In this document: in pieces, positions 8,926 through 19,183 of the stretch | How the letters are laid out: each line of letters begins with the position of its first letter | How positions within the stretch are numbered: position 1 is the first letter of the stretch | DNA from: Microvirga sp. KLBC 81 | GTDB lineage: Bacteria; Pseudomonadota; Alphaproteobacteria; Rhizobiales; Beijerinckiaceae | Length of the DNA stretch: 64,000 nt | Assembly (NCBI RefSeq): GCF_003075415.1 | Contig: NZ_QDAH01000016.1 | Coordinates: 1-64,000, forward strand | Direction of reading: 5' to 3' | Program-made: the position numbers and the translations under genes | Notes under the pieces: generated by a model | Told to the model about the DNA's origin: nothing | What the model saw: only the letters and a program-made list of their open reading frames with translations | Databases searched by the model: none

Positions 8926-9232
8926 GGCTCACTTCAGGTCAGACGGGTCTCCTTCTGTCGCGGTTTGCGCCAGAAGTCGAGCTTTGGTTGATAGGAGGGC
9001 CAAGAGGCACTGCTCGAAGCCAGCCGCAATTTCAGTCCATCCTCGGCTCCGGTGCTTGAGCAGATCAGGCTTCTTTATCCCTCCTGCTGAGAAGCCATGG
9101 CGGCTCTGAGGAAGCGTGTGATGGAATGCATTCTTATTGACACCTGCATGTCTATTGTCGTTTATGCCGCGCAGAAGCAGATGGGGTGAGCGCTTGGTAG
9201 AGCCGCGCGTTCACAGGTCCATCCACTTCACG
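8926..9232 (+). other. divergent intergenic region between folP and the que leader
   Basis: About 300 bases with no supported gene. It should hold the folP promoter (minus) and the promoter for the preQ1-type leader (plus). I cannot point to clear -35/-10 boxes. Confidence 0.4.
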
Positions 9233-9286
9233 TTCATCGGCACGCAAGCCGATCCGGTCGCAGCCTACCCGGTCAAAACAAGGAGC
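9233..9286 (+). repeat. 54-nt direct repeat, copy B (with 4197-4250)
   Basis: Identical to 4197-4250 over 54 bases and in the same orientation. It contains the preQ1-I-like hairpin and A-rich tail. The repeat ends at the ribosome binding site, after which the two queC remnants diverge. Confidence 0.95.
9254..9285 (+). promoter_or_regulatory. preQ1-I type riboswitch aptamer (copy 2)
   Basis: Same element as at 4218-4249: CCGG/CCGG stem, loop TCGCAGCCTAC and tail AAAACAAGGAG with the embedded ribosome binding site. It precedes a decayed queC that runs into queE. This copy is therefore likely still to control the queE-queD-queC operon, in line with feedback by the pathway product preQ1. Confidence 0.8.
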
Positions 9287-9290
9287 CCTG

Positions 9291-9478
9291 GTGAACACCT
9301 CGTCATCGGTTCCGGCGGATTGGACTCCGCCATGCTCGCGCACAAGGTTGCAGCTGAGCGAACCTTCACGCTGCTCAGCGTGCCGCACGACACCATCGAG
9401 ATCTCCGCCGTCGGATGTCTCCCGACCGGCGCTGACCAGCTGCCGCGTGTCAGGCACAGGCTCACCAACGAGACCTGA
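9291..9478 (+). pseudogene. queC: queC remnant (copy 2), abutting queE
   Basis: One frame reads GSGGLDSAMLAHKVAAERTF, then LSVPHDTIEISAVG and ALTG-like residues. These are the ATP-loop and following blocks of QueC with the middle deleted. The GTG after the ribosome binding site is out of frame with this stretch, so a frameshift has also occurred. The frame ends with TGA at 9476-9478, immediately before the ATG of queE. Translation of the relic could therefore deliver ribosomes to queE. Confidence 0.8.
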
Positions 9479-10111
9479 ATGACTTACGCAGTCAAAGAGA
9501 TCTTCCTGACGCTTCAGGGCGAAGGCGCGCAAGCCGGCCGAACCGCCGTCTTCTGCCGCTTTGCCGGCTGCAATCTCTGGTCAGGGCGGGAGAGCGACCG
9601 GGCCGCGGCTGCTTGCCGGTTTTGCGACACAGACTTCGTGGGCACCAATGGGACCTTCGGCGGACGCTATGCCACCGCCGCCGACCTGTGCCACCGAATC
9701 GAGGAGCTTTGGGGACCCGGGACCGATCATCGGCTTGTCGTGCTGACGGGAGGCGAGCCGCTGCTCCAGGTCGACGCCGCTCTCATCGATGAACTGCATC
9801 GCCGCTCCTTCACAATTGCGGTCGAGACAAACGGCACAGTCGAGCCGCCGCCGGGCCTCGACTGGATCTGCGTCAGCCCGAAGGGCAGCACCGCGCTCAA
9901 GATCCGCGCTGGTCATGAACTGAAGCTGGTCTTTCCGCAGGAGGATGCGCCGCCCGAGCGGTTTGCCTCCTTGTCCTTCGAGCGGTTCTCGCTTCAGCCC
10001 ATGGACGGGCCGGATCAGGTCGTGAACACGGCGCGGGCCGTCGAGTATTGCCTGGCTCATCCGCAATGGCGGCTGAGCCTCCAAACACACAAGTACTTAG
10101 GGATCCGCTGA
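9479..10111 (+). CDS. queE: 7-carboxy-7-deazaguanine synthase
   Basis: Radical SAM enzyme that rearranges 6-carboxytetrahydropterin to 7-carboxy-7-deazaguanine on the way to preQ0 and queuosine. The cluster-binding cysteines follow the CX14CX2C spacing typical of one QueE class rather than the usual CX3CX2C: FAGCNLW, then AACRFCDTDF. The N-terminal VKEIFLTLQGEGAQAGRTAV and VVLTGGEPLLQ near residue 87 are present. Length of 210 residues fits. First gene of queE-queD-queC. Its stop overlaps the start of queD (TGATG). Confidence 0.93.
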   Translation: MTYAVKEIFLTLQGEGAQAGRTAVFCRFAGCNLWSGRESDRAAAACRFCDTDFVGTNGTFGGRYATAADLCHRIEELWGPGTDHRLVVLTGGEPLLQVDAALIDELHRRSFTIAVETNGTVEPPPGLDWICVSPKGSTALKIRAGHELKLVFPQEDAPPERFASLSFERFSLQPMDGPDQVVNTARAVEYCLAHPQWRLSLQTHKYLGIR

Positions 10112-10488
10112 TGTGGGAACTCACCAAGTCGTTTAACTTCGAAGCCGCCCATACTCTGACTGGCACCACGCTCGGGCCAGCGAGCGAGGAGATCCATGGC
10201 CATTCCTTCCGGGCCGAGGTCGCCGTGCGCGGGCTGCCCGATCCCGAAACGGGCATGCTGATCGACCTCGGCCTGCTGGAGGGCAAGCTCGCAGAGACGC
10301 GCCGGACGCTCGATCACAAGTTCCTCAACCGGATCGAGGGGCTGGAGCGACCAACCTTGGAGAATATCACCCGGTTCATCTTCGAGCGGGTCCAGCATGT
10401 CGGGCCCATCGCAAGGGTGACGATCTACCGCGATAGCTGCGGCGAAACCTGCACCTACTACGCGCCGGCTGACCATGAACGCCGCTGA
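10111..10488 (+). CDS. queD: 6-carboxy-5,6,7,8-tetrahydropterin synthase
   Basis: Converts 7,8-dihydroneopterin triphosphate to 6-carboxytetrahydropterin. The zinc ligands appear as FEAAHTL and HGHSFR. DHKFLN and the C-terminal ETCTYYA are also typical of the 6-pyruvoyl tetrahydropterin synthase family. The ATG at 10111 shares its first base with the queE stop and gives 125 residues, the usual size; an ATG at 10048 would add 21 residues overlapping queE and is unlikely. The end overlaps queC by 14 bases. Confidence 0.92.
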   Translation: MWELTKSFNFEAAHTLTGTTLGPASEEIHGHSFRAEVAVRGLPDPETGMLIDLGLLEGKLAETRRTLDHKFLNRIEGLERPTLENITRFIFERVQHVGPIARVTIYRDSCGETCTYYAPADHERR

Positions 10489-11188
10489 CTTCTCCGCTCT
10501 CGTGGTCTTTTCGGGCGGGCAGGACTCGACCACCTGTCTGGCTTGGGCGCTGTCGCGTTATGAGCGGGTCGAGACGATCGGATTCTCGTATGGCCAGCGC
10601 CACGCGGTCGAAATGGACTGTCGGGAGCCAATCCGGCGGGCGCTTGCCAGTCTGTCGCCGTTCTGGGCCAGCCGCCTCGGACCGGACCGGGTGATCCCGC
10701 TCGATGTGCTGGGCGAGGTGAGTGTGAGCGCGTTGACGGCAGACCTGCCGGTGGCCAGCAGCCGTGCGGACGGGCTTCCTGCGACCTTCGTTCCCGGGCG
10801 CAATCTGGTGTTCCTCACCTTTGCGGCGATCGTGGCCTTTCAACGTGGCTTGAAGCGCGTGGTGACAGGCGTCTGCGAGACGGACTTCAGCGGTTATCCC
10901 GATTGCCGCGACGACACGGTCAAAGCACTCCAGACCGCGCTCAACCTCGGCATGAACGCGCGGCTGGTGCTCGAGACGCCACTGATGTGGATCGACAAGG
11001 CCGAAACCTGGGCTCTCGCTGAAACGGTGGGCGGGGACGCGCTCGTCGAGCTGATCGTGCGGGAAACCCACACCTGCTACAACGGAGATCGCGGCACCCG
11101 GCACGACTGGGGCTTTGGGTGTGGCGAGTGCGACGCCTGTCGGTTGCGGTCAGCGGGGTGGCAGCGTTACACCCAGGTGCGGAGCTGA
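10475..11188 (+). CDS. queC: 7-cyano-7-deazaguanine (preQ0) synthase
   Basis: ATP-dependent conversion of 7-carboxy-7-deazaguanine to preQ0. It has the PP-loop [17 protein letters not shown], the [13 protein letters not shown] block, [13 protein letters not shown], and a C-terminal zinc site with four cysteines (HTCYNGD, then [12 protein letters not shown]). Length of 237 residues is normal. Its SGGQDS loop differs from the SGGLDS loop of the two relics at 4255 and 9291, so it is a different queC lineage from the decayed copies. The gene overlaps queD and ends the operon. Confidence 0.94.
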   Translation: MNAADFSALVVFSGGQDSTTCLAWALSRYERVETIGFSYGQRHAVEMDCREPIRRALASLSPFWASRLGPDRVIPLDVLGEVSVSALTADLPVASSRADGLPATFVPGRNLVFLTFAAIVAFQRGLKRVVTGVCETDFSGYPDCRDDTVKALQTALNLGMNARLVLETPLMWIDKAETWALAETVGGDALVELIVRETHTCYNGDRGTRHDWGFGCGECDACRLRSAGWQRYTQVRS

Positions 11189-11216
11189 CGAATCTGGAGC
11201 TGAATCATGAGTGGGA

Positions 11217-11522
11217 TTATGGGGAGGCATGTGATGCCGTGTGCCCCATCCCGACGGTTCCATTCGAGACCGCATCGAGCACCGCAACCGGCGGCACGAT
11301 CTCGCCTGTAGCCAAAAGGTGAATCTGAAGTCGGCCGCCGCTCATCGCATTGATGCGCTCGGCGATCAGGTGCGTGGAGATTCCGAGACCGGTGCGGTTC
11401 TTTGGCCACGAGGTGACCCTGTGCCAGTGCAGGGGCTGAGCGCGAACGACAGTCGGGGCGGCAAGAGCCGAGGCACCAATGCCAAGCGCCGCACGGCGTG
11501 AGTGATTAGGACCACTTGGCAT
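11217..11522 (-). pseudogene. TRAP-type transporter substrate-binding protein, 5' fragment
   Basis: The frame starts at 11522 with a twin-arginine-like signal (SRRAALGIGASALAAPTVV). It continues with HWHRVTSWPKNRTGLG, AERINAMSGGRLQIHLLATG and EIVPPVAVLDAVSNGTVGMG, as in DctP-family proteins of TRAP transporters. It stops after about 100 residues; intact members have roughly 350. No membrane subunits are nearby. The 5' end overlaps the last 17 bases of thiD, so the fragment follows thiD directly in the same orientation. Confidence 0.75.
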
Positions 11523-12306
11523 GGAAGTGATGCACGGGTCCGTCCCCGCGCCCGATCTGGAGTTGGTCGGAGGCACCGATGGCGGCGCTGATGAAGCTCT
11601 TCCCGGCTGCAACCGCGTCGTCGAGCGACAGGCCTTTGGCAAGCCCGGCTGCAATGGCCGAGGACAGGGTGCAGCCGGTGCCGTGCGTGTTGCGGGTGTC
11701 GATGCGAGAAGCCGCAAAGCGCCGTATGCCCTGCTGATCCATGAGAATGTCGGTGCTCTCCAGTCCTGTGCCGTGGCCGCCTTTCACCAGAACGGCTTTG
11801 GGGCCCAATGCGAGGATGCGCTCGGCCTGGCGGCACATGGCCTGCTCGTCCTGAGCCAGCGGCTCGTCGAGGAGGGCCGCGGCCTCTGGAAGATTGGGCG
11901 TGACGAGCAGCGCCATGGGAAGCAACACGCGGCGCAGCGCGTCAACGGCCTGCGGCGCGAGCAGACGGTCGCCGCTTGCCGCCACCATCACGGGATCGAG
12001 TACGATCCGCGTCGCACTGTAACGCGTAAGCCCTTCCGCCACGGCTTCGATGATAGCGGGTTGTGACAGCATGCCGACCTTCACCGCGTTGATGGTGAGA
12101 TCGGAGAAGACGCTGTCGATCTGCTGCGTGACAAAGGTGGGCGGAACATCGTGAATGCCCTGAACACCAATAGTGTTCTGCGCCGTGAGCGCGGTAATCA
12201 CGCTGGCCCCATAGACACCGAGTGCCGAGAAGGTCTTGAGGTCCGCCTGGATGCCGGCGCCACCGCCTGAATCCGAGCCCGCGATCGTGACGGCGATGGC
12301 AGTCAT
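11506..12306 (-). CDS. thiD: hydroxymethylpyrimidine/phosphomethylpyrimidine kinase
   Basis: Phosphorylates HMP and HMP-P for thiamine synthesis. The N-terminal AVTIAGSDSGGGAGIQADLK is diagnostic, followed by VKVGMLSQP, LDPVMVAASGDRLL and the C-terminal anion-hole block NTHGTGCTLSSAIAAGLAKG. Starting at the ATG at 12306 gives 266 residues, the usual length. The same frame is open further upstream to 12375 and appears to contain the eroded 3' end of thiM. Cotranscribed with thiM under the TPP riboswitch at 13002-13084. Confidence 0.93.
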   Translation of the reverse strand: MTAIAVTIAGSDSGGGAGIQADLKTFSALGVYGASVITALTAQNTIGVQGIHDVPPTFVTQQIDSVFSDLTINAVKVGMLSQPAIIEAVAEGLTRYSATRIVLDPVMVAASGDRLLAPQAVDALRRVLLPMALLVTPNLPEAAALLDEPLAQDEQAMCRQAERILALGPKAVLVKGGHGTGLESTDILMDQQGIRRFAASRIDTRNTHGTGCTLSSAIAAGLAKGLSLDDAVAAGKSFISAAIGASDQLQIGRGDGPVHHFHAKWS

Positions 12307-12325
12307 GCCGGAACGCTCCGCGATG

Positions 12326-12997
12326 TCAGGGCCTGATCCACCATATGCCGCAGCCGCCGCTTCGAGTGGTGCCATGCAGGGTCGTGAAGGCTGCCATCAG
12401 GGCCGTTGCGGCGCATCCCATGGCGTTGACGCGGGTCATCAATGGGTGACCGTTCTCGATATGAAAGGTGCGCATACCATCCGTAATCAGATCCACGGTA
12501 CCTGTAATGTCGACGACGGTGCTGTGCGAGTGTGCAAGATCCTTCACGACATCAGGCGTCGCATGGCCGCCCGCGACAGCTGCAAACTCACTCGCGTTGC
12601 GGCGCAAGACCCACGGTCTGTTCGCGAGACACGCGCGGGCGAATTCCAGACGGAGAGGCGATGCATCGACAAAGACAGGATCGAGGATCCACGCCTTGTT
12701 CTGGGCTTGAGCAGTGGTGATGACTCGGGGGATCGCTGCGCGGCGATCAGTATCGAGTGTTCCGAGACTGACGGGCAGCGCAGCTGAATGGCTTGTAAAG
12801 GCAGAGACTTCATTCGGGGCGAAGGTCAACGACGGAATACCGCCTGCGGCCAGAAGGAGATTGGCGGTGAAGGTCTGAGCTGCGGCGTTCGTAAGCGCAT
12901 GCACACGCGTGTGCTCGCGGCGAAGACGGTCGAGCAGAAGCCCTGCCAAATGTGGAAGATTGTGGGCGTCGCAATTGGACGCTGGTGCGCTCGTCAT
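12326..12997 (-). CDS. thiM: hydroxyethylthiazole kinase, C-terminally truncated
   Basis: Salvage kinase that phosphorylates 4-methyl-5-(2-hydroxyethyl)thiazole. Landmarks are VHALTNAAAQTFTANLLLAAGG near residue 32, ILDPVFVDAS, NASEFAAV, and the C-terminal active-site block NAMGCAATALMAAF with the conserved cysteine. The reading frame then departs from the family and ends at residue 223, whereas intact ThiM has about 265. The missing helix-rich tail seems to survive partly in another frame (PLEAAAAAYGGSGPDIAERS), so a frameshift plus a deletion is likely. The start lies a few bases after the TPP aptamer, whose GGAGG serves as ribosome binding site. Activity is uncertain. Confidence 0.8.
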   Translation of the reverse strand: MTSAPASNCDAHNLPHLAGLLLDRLRREHTRVHALTNAAAQTFTANLLLAAGGIPSLTFAPNEVSAFTSHSAALPVSLGTLDTDRRAAIPRVITTAQAQNKAWILDPVFVDASPLRLEFARACLANRPWVLRRNASEFAAVAGGHATPDVVKDLAHSHSTVVDITGTVDLITDGMRTFHIENGHPLMTRVNAMGCAATALMAAFTTLHGTTRSGGCGIWWIRP

Positions 12998-13001
12998 CTC
13001 G

Positions 13002-13084
13002 CAGTCCCTCCGCCGGCATGATCCGGATCAGGTTCGATGGGTTGGTCTCGAAAAGACCTCTCAGCCCGGATGGGCACCCCAAGG
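13002..13084 (-). promoter_or_regulatory. TPP riboswitch upstream of thiM-thiD
   Basis: On the minus strand the core TPP aptamer sequences appear in order: GGGGTGCCC, CTGAGAGG, ACCC-TCGAACCTGATCCGG and GCCGGCGGAGGGACT. The conserved 3' strand contains GGAGG about nine bases before the thiM ATG. Binding of thiamine pyrophosphate would therefore hide the ribosome binding site inside the aptamer itself. It is divergent from the thiC riboswitch about 110 bases away. Confidence 0.95.
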
Positions 13085-13193
13085 AGATGGCGCCGAAGTA
13101 AGCACCCTCTGCTCCGTTTGGCAAGACGCAATCTCTCGCTGTCATGCACGACCGCTTGACACGAGAGGATACCTCGCTGACTATTCGCCTCGT

Positions 13194-15204
<2,011 letters not shown>

Positions 15205-15208
15205 CGGC

Positions 15209-16168
15209 ATGCACATCCGTGTCATTGGCGCCGGAGTGGCTGGCCTGACAGCGGCACTGGAATTGGCCGAGCGAGGCGCTAGAGTCGAGGTGATTGACCG
15301 TGGCCCGCACCTCGGCGCGGCCGCCTGCTCCTGGTGCGCGGGCGGTATGCTCGCGCCCTGGTGCGAACGCGAGAGCGCAGATCCTACCGTGGCGGAACTG
15401 GGCCATCGTGCAATCGACTGGTGGCTGCGGCGATTTCCAGGGACCACGCGCAAAGGGACGTTGGTGATCGCACAGCCACGCGATGTAGGCGAACTCACTC
15501 ACTTTGCGCGCAGAACGGAACGCTTTGACTGGGTCGACGCTGATCAGATTGCTGACCTCGAGCCTGATCTTCAAGGACGGTTTCATAAAGGCCTGTTCTT
15601 CACGGACGAAGCACACCTCGACCCCCGCAGCGCGCTGACAGCACTCGCCGCCCGTCTTGTAGAGCTTGGTGTCTCTCTGCGATTTGGTGTCGAGGCCCCC
15701 ACCGGGGACAGAGATGTGGATCGCACCATCGACTGTCGCGGCTTTGCCGCGCAGGGCGATCTTCCGGACTTGCGTGGCGTCAAGGGTGAGATGCTGCTCG
15801 TCAAGACACGGGAGATCTCCCTCCAACGTTCTGTCCGCCTCCTGCATCCGCGCATCCCCCTCTACATCGTGCCGCGCGCGAACGGGCTCTTCATGATTGG
15901 AGCGACGATGATCGAGAGTTCAGATCGGGGTCGCGTCACGGCGCGCTCAGCGGTTGAGCTCCTCAATGGAGCGTACTCTGTCCATCCGGCCTTCGGCGAG
16001 GCCGAGATCATCGAGTTTGGAGCCGATGTGAGGCCTGCCTTTCCTGACAACTTGCCCGCCATCCGCGAATGCGGCCGAACGATCTACTTCAACGGCCTGT
16101 ACCGTCACGGATTTTTGCTCGCCCCTGCCTTCGCGACCCAGGTCGCTGATGCCGTATTCCACAACTAG
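15209..16168 (+). CDS. thiO: glycine oxidase (FAD-dependent)
   Basis: Oxidises glycine to dehydroglycine, which supplies the imine for the thiazole ring. The dinucleotide-binding motif VIGAGVAGLTAALELAERGA is at the N-terminus, CSWCAGGMLAPWCE follows near residue 42, and GLYRHGFLLAPAFA near the C-terminus is the usual FAD-contacting end of this DAO-family enzyme. The ATG at 15209 with GGAG in the preceding bases gives 319 residues. It begins four bases after the thiC stop, as in many alphaproteobacterial thiCOSGE operons. Confidence 0.9.
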   Translation: MHIRVIGAGVAGLTAALELAERGARVEVIDRGPHLGAAACSWCAGGMLAPWCERESADPTVAELGHRAIDWWLRRFPGTTRKGTLVIAQPRDVGELTHFARRTERFDWVDADQIADLEPDLQGRFHKGLFFTDEAHLDPRSALTALAARLVELGVSLRFGVEAPTGDRDVDRTIDCRGFAAQGDLPDLRGVKGEMLLVKTREISLQRSVRLLHPRIPLYIVPRANGLFMIGATMIESSDRGRVTARSAVELLNGAYSVHPAFGEAEIIEFGADVRPAFPDNLPAIRECGRTIYFNGLYRHGFLLAPAFATQVADAVFHN

Positions 16169-16178
16169 GAGACCAGGC

Positions 16179-16376
16179 ATGAAGATTATCCTGAACGGTG
16201 AGGAACGTGAGATTGAGGAACGGATCTTGTCGCACGCTTTGTGTGAGCTCGACTTCGGCGATGCGGTTGTTGCCACGGCCGTCAATGAGCGGTTTGTGCC
16301 CGCATCTCAGCGATCGGCCATCGAGTTGAACGACGGCGACCGCCTCGAGGTTCTCGCGCCCATGCAAGGAGGCTGA
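16179..16376 (+). CDS. thiS: sulfur carrier protein ThiS
   Basis: Ubiquitin-fold sulfur carrier, 65 residues, ending in the required Gly-Gly (APMQGG), which is adenylated by ThiF and thiocarboxylated before donating sulfur to ThiG. NGEEREIEE near the start and AVNERFVP in the middle match the family. The ATG at 16179 is preferred over one at 16149, which would overlap thiO. Three bases separate it from thiG. Confidence 0.93.
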   Translation: MKIILNGEEREIEERILSHALCELDFGDAVVATAVNERFVPASQRSAIELNDGDRLEVLAPMQGG

Positions 16377-16379
16377 GGC

Positions 16380-17150
16380 ATGCTGTTTTATGATGTCGAA
16401 CTTGCATCACCCTTGATGCTGGGAACCGCACAGTACCCATCACCGGCCATCCTGGCAGCGGCTGTCCAAGCCTCGGGTGCGGAGGTGGTGACCGTCTCAC
16501 TCCGGCGCGAGGCGAGTGGCAATCTGGCCGGACAGGCCTTCTGGTCGATCATCGGCGCTCTCGGCACCCGCGTCCTGCCCAATACGGCTGGATGCCACAC
16601 GGTCAAGGAGGCGGTCACGACGGCCCATATGGCCCGGGAGGTGTTTGGGACGCCGTGGATCAAACTCGAGGTGATCGGCGAGGAGGACACTCTTCAGCCG
16701 GACGTCTTCGGCTTGGTCGAAGCTGCGCGAATTCTGACCGAAGAAGGCTTCCAGGTCTTTCCGTATACGACGGAGGATCTTGTTGTGGCTGAACGCCTGC
16801 TGGCGGCGGGCTGTCGGGTTCTGATGCCCTGGGGTGCACCGATCGGCTCAGGGAGAGGTCTCAACAATGTCTTCGGGTTGAAAATGCTCCGGGCCCACTT
16901 CCCCGATGTGCCGCTTGTGGTCGATGCAGGGATTGGACTGCCCTCACACGCTGCTGCCGCGATGGAGCTCGGTTTTGACGCGGTTCTTCTGAACACCGCA
17001 GTCGCCAAGGCCGGTGATCCGGTCGGGATGGCCAAGGCTTTCGCCCTGGCGGTTGAAGCTGGACGGCTGGCACGGCACTCCATTCCGATGGAGCCACGGG
17101 AGATGGCGAGCCCTTCGACTCCGGTGATCGGGAAGGCGATGCTGGCATGA
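16380..17150 (+). CDS. thiG: thiazole synthase
   Basis: Builds the thiazole phosphate from 1-deoxy-xylulose-5-phosphate, dehydroglycine and ThiS-thiocarboxylate. The Schiff-base lysine lies in WIKLEVIGE near residue 97. The phosphate-binding [15 protein letters not shown] and [18 protein letters not shown] follow. [17 protein letters not shown] completes the barrel. Length of 256 residues is normal. It overlaps thiE by four bases (ATGA). Confidence 0.95.
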   Translation: MLFYDVELASPLMLGTAQYPSPAILAAAVQASGAEVVTVSLRREASGNLAGQAFWSIIGALGTRVLPNTAGCHTVKEAVTTAHMAREVFGTPWIKLEVIGEEDTLQPDVFGLVEAARILTEEGFQVFPYTTEDLVVAERLLAAGCRVLMPWGAPIGSGRGLNNVFGLKMLRAHFPDVPLVVDAGIGLPSHAAAAMELGFDAVLLNTAVAKAGDPVGMAKAFALAVEAGRLARHSIPMEPREMASPSTPVIGKAMLA

Positions 17151-17758
17151 CCCTCGTGCTCGATCCCTTCTATCTCATTGTTGACAACGCGGCTTGGGTG
17201 CGGCGCCTGGTGCCGCTCGGCGTCAAACTCGTTCAACTTCGCATCAAGGGCGAGTCTGATGCCGCGATCGCAAGTCAGATCCGAGAGGCGAAGATCTGTT
17301 GCGAACAGCATGGCGCTCAACTCGTGGTCAACGATCACTGGAGGCTCGCCATCGCAGAAGGCTGCACCTTCGTTCACCTCGGGCAGGAAGACCTCGCCGG
17401 CGCGGATCTGACCGCCATTCGAAAGGCTGGCATTCGGATGGGTGTGAGTACGCATGATCACACCGAACTCGATCAGGCGCTCTCAGTTGCGCCGGACTAC
17501 GTTGCTCTGGGGCCGATCTATCCGACCGTCCTGAAGCAGATGCCCTGGGCTCCCCAAGGCTTGAGCCGCATCCCGGAATGGAAGCAGCTCATTGGCGAGA
17601 TTCCGCTCGTTGCAATCGGTGGTCTGACAGTCGATCGTGCCCCAGGCGTTCTGGCTGCGGGTGCCGACAGTGCGGCGGTGGTGACGGACATTCTCCGGCA
17701 CCCGGACCCGGAGCAACAAACCCGCCGTTGGATTTTATCAACGAGAGCAATCGTATGA
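17147..17758 (+). CDS. thiE: thiamine-phosphate synthase
   Basis: Joins HMP-PP and the thiazole phosphate to make thiamine phosphate. Barrel motifs are [11 protein letters not shown] near residue 24, [41 protein letters not shown] and AIGGLTVDR with the usual phosphate-binding end. Length of 203 residues fits. Its stop overlaps the start of thiF (ATGA). With thiC, thiO, thiS, thiG and thiF it completes de novo thiamine phosphate synthesis from this operon plus thiD. Confidence 0.93.
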   Translation: MTLVLDPFYLIVDNAAWVRRLVPLGVKLVQLRIKGESDAAIASQIREAKICCEQHGAQLVVNDHWRLAIAEGCTFVHLGQEDLAGADLTAIRKAGIRMGVSTHDHTELDQALSVAPDYVALGPIYPTVLKQMPWAPQGLSRIPEWKQLIGEIPLVAIGGLTVDRAPGVLAAGADSAAVVTDILRHPDPEQQTRRWILSTRAIV

Positions 17759-18756
17759 CCACACGTTACGCACGGCAGATCGTCCTCCCGGAGGTGGGTG
17801 AGACTGGCCAGGCCAAGCTGGCTTCGTCCTCGGTGCTGGTCATCGGCGCCGGCGGTCTTGGGTGTCCCGTCCTGCAATATCTCGCGGCCGCCGGTGTCGG
17901 ACGCATCACGATCGTGGACCATGACCGCATTGACGAGAGCAACCTTCACCGGCAGCCTCTCTATCGCATAACTGACATTGGCCAGCTGAAAGTCGAGGTG
18001 GCTCAAAAAGCTCTCGAAGCCCTCAATCCGTCTGTGATCGTCAACGCGCTTGCTATCTCCTGTGACCCCGCCGTGGCAACGGATCTCGTGAGAAGCGCGG
18101 ATATCATCGTGGATGCCGCCGATAGCATCGCGGTCACGTACATTCTGAGCGATGCCTGCAAGGCAGCGCGCAAACCCTTGGTCAGTGCGTCCTGTGTGGG
18201 CTTGAAGGGCTATGTCGGTGCCTTCTGTGCTGGTGCTCCGAGCTACCGCTCCGTGTTCCCGGATATTCCACAGAAACTTGGGAACTGCGCCTCGCTGGGT
18301 GTCCTGGGCTCGGTTGTTGCCGTACTCGGTGGCTTGCAGGCGCAGATGGTGTTGGCCCTGATTCTGGGCTTGGATCCATCACCGCACGGGCGGCTGGTTT
18401 CGGTTGATCTGCAGAAACTGGAGTTTGGCGGGTTTTCGTTCCTGGATGCGCCGGAGGCTACGGGTTTCGCACCGCCCTTTATCGCGCCATCTGATGTCAA
18501 CCCCGACGATACTGTCTTCGAGCTCAGAAGCCTTGATGAGGTGGCGGTCTCTCCGTTTCCGCAGGCCCGCCGCGCGACCGTCGAGACGATCGTGGAACGG
18601 AGCCGGGATGTCTCAGAATCGAGCCGCATCGTGCTCTGCTGCCGCAGCGGCCTACGAGCGTGGCGGGCAGCGAGCCTTCTGAGGGATCAGGGCCATCAGA
18701 AGCTGGCGCTCATCGCAATGAGCGATATCAATGAGGTTTATCCACAGCGTATTTGA
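17755..18756 (+). CDS. thiF: ThiF-type adenylyltransferase with C-terminal rhodanese-like domain
   Basis: E1-like enzyme that adenylates the ThiS C-terminus. It has the nucleotide loop VLVIGAGGLGCPVLQYLAAAG near residue 24, RITIVDHDRIDESNLHRQ near residue 50, and DAADSIAVTY. No CXXC zinc pairs are visible. After about residue 235 a second domain resembles rhodanese, with the active loop VLCCRSGLRAWRAASLL near residue 290, which could carry persulfide sulfur for ThiS. The fusion combines activation and sulfur delivery in one chain. The ATG at 17755 overlaps thiE; an upstream frame extension is spurious. Similar proteins are annotated MoeB/HesA, but the operon supports ThiF. Confidence 0.88.
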   Translation: MTTRYARQIVLPEVGETGQAKLASSSVLVIGAGGLGCPVLQYLAAAGVGRITIVDHDRIDESNLHRQPLYRITDIGQLKVEVAQKALEALNPSVIVNALAISCDPAVATDLVRSADIIVDAADSIAVTYILSDACKAARKPLVSASCVGLKGYVGAFCAGAPSYRSVFPDIPQKLGNCASLGVLGSVVAVLGGLQAQMVLALILGLDPSPHGRLVSVDLQKLEFGGFSFLDAPEATGFAPPFIAPSDVNPDDTVFELRSLDEVAVSPFPQARRATVETIVERSRDVSESSRIVLCCRSGLRAWRAASLLRDQGHQKLALIAMSDINEVYPQRI

Positions 18757-19183
18757 GCCGTTTGTTGACTGCAGCCTTTCAGCTCCGGAATGCGTCGATG
18801 CGCCTAGCCTTCAATGCAATGGTTTGATCGCGGGAAAGCACTTCGCACCGTATTTCAAACAGCCGTTGTCAACCCTCGCTGACTCACGCCCAGAATTCGC
18901 CCGCACAGTTAAAGCGGCGCGTCGCATTCAAGGGTCTGCCAGAATCGCACATTTTGCAGGGCTGCAAGCCAAACCATGGGCCAGTTTCAGGAGAGAGCTC
19001 TCCTGAGCCATTGAATCCGATGAGGCGGACGCGCCGCTCCTGCAATGAGAGGGAGAAGCATCGAAAACAACGTGCTCCCCGTGAGCAAAGGTCACCTGGT
19101 CGAAGATCGTGTGAGAGTCGGGCGCACGAGCCGAGCTGCTCCTTCAGTCATCGGGATTTCGCTCATAAACGGCGAGGGCGAGA
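18757..19183 (+). other. intergenic region, no gene seen
   Basis: Over 400 bases between convergent thiF and panD. No domain-bearing frame, tRNA or clear terminator was recognised. Confidence 0.4.
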
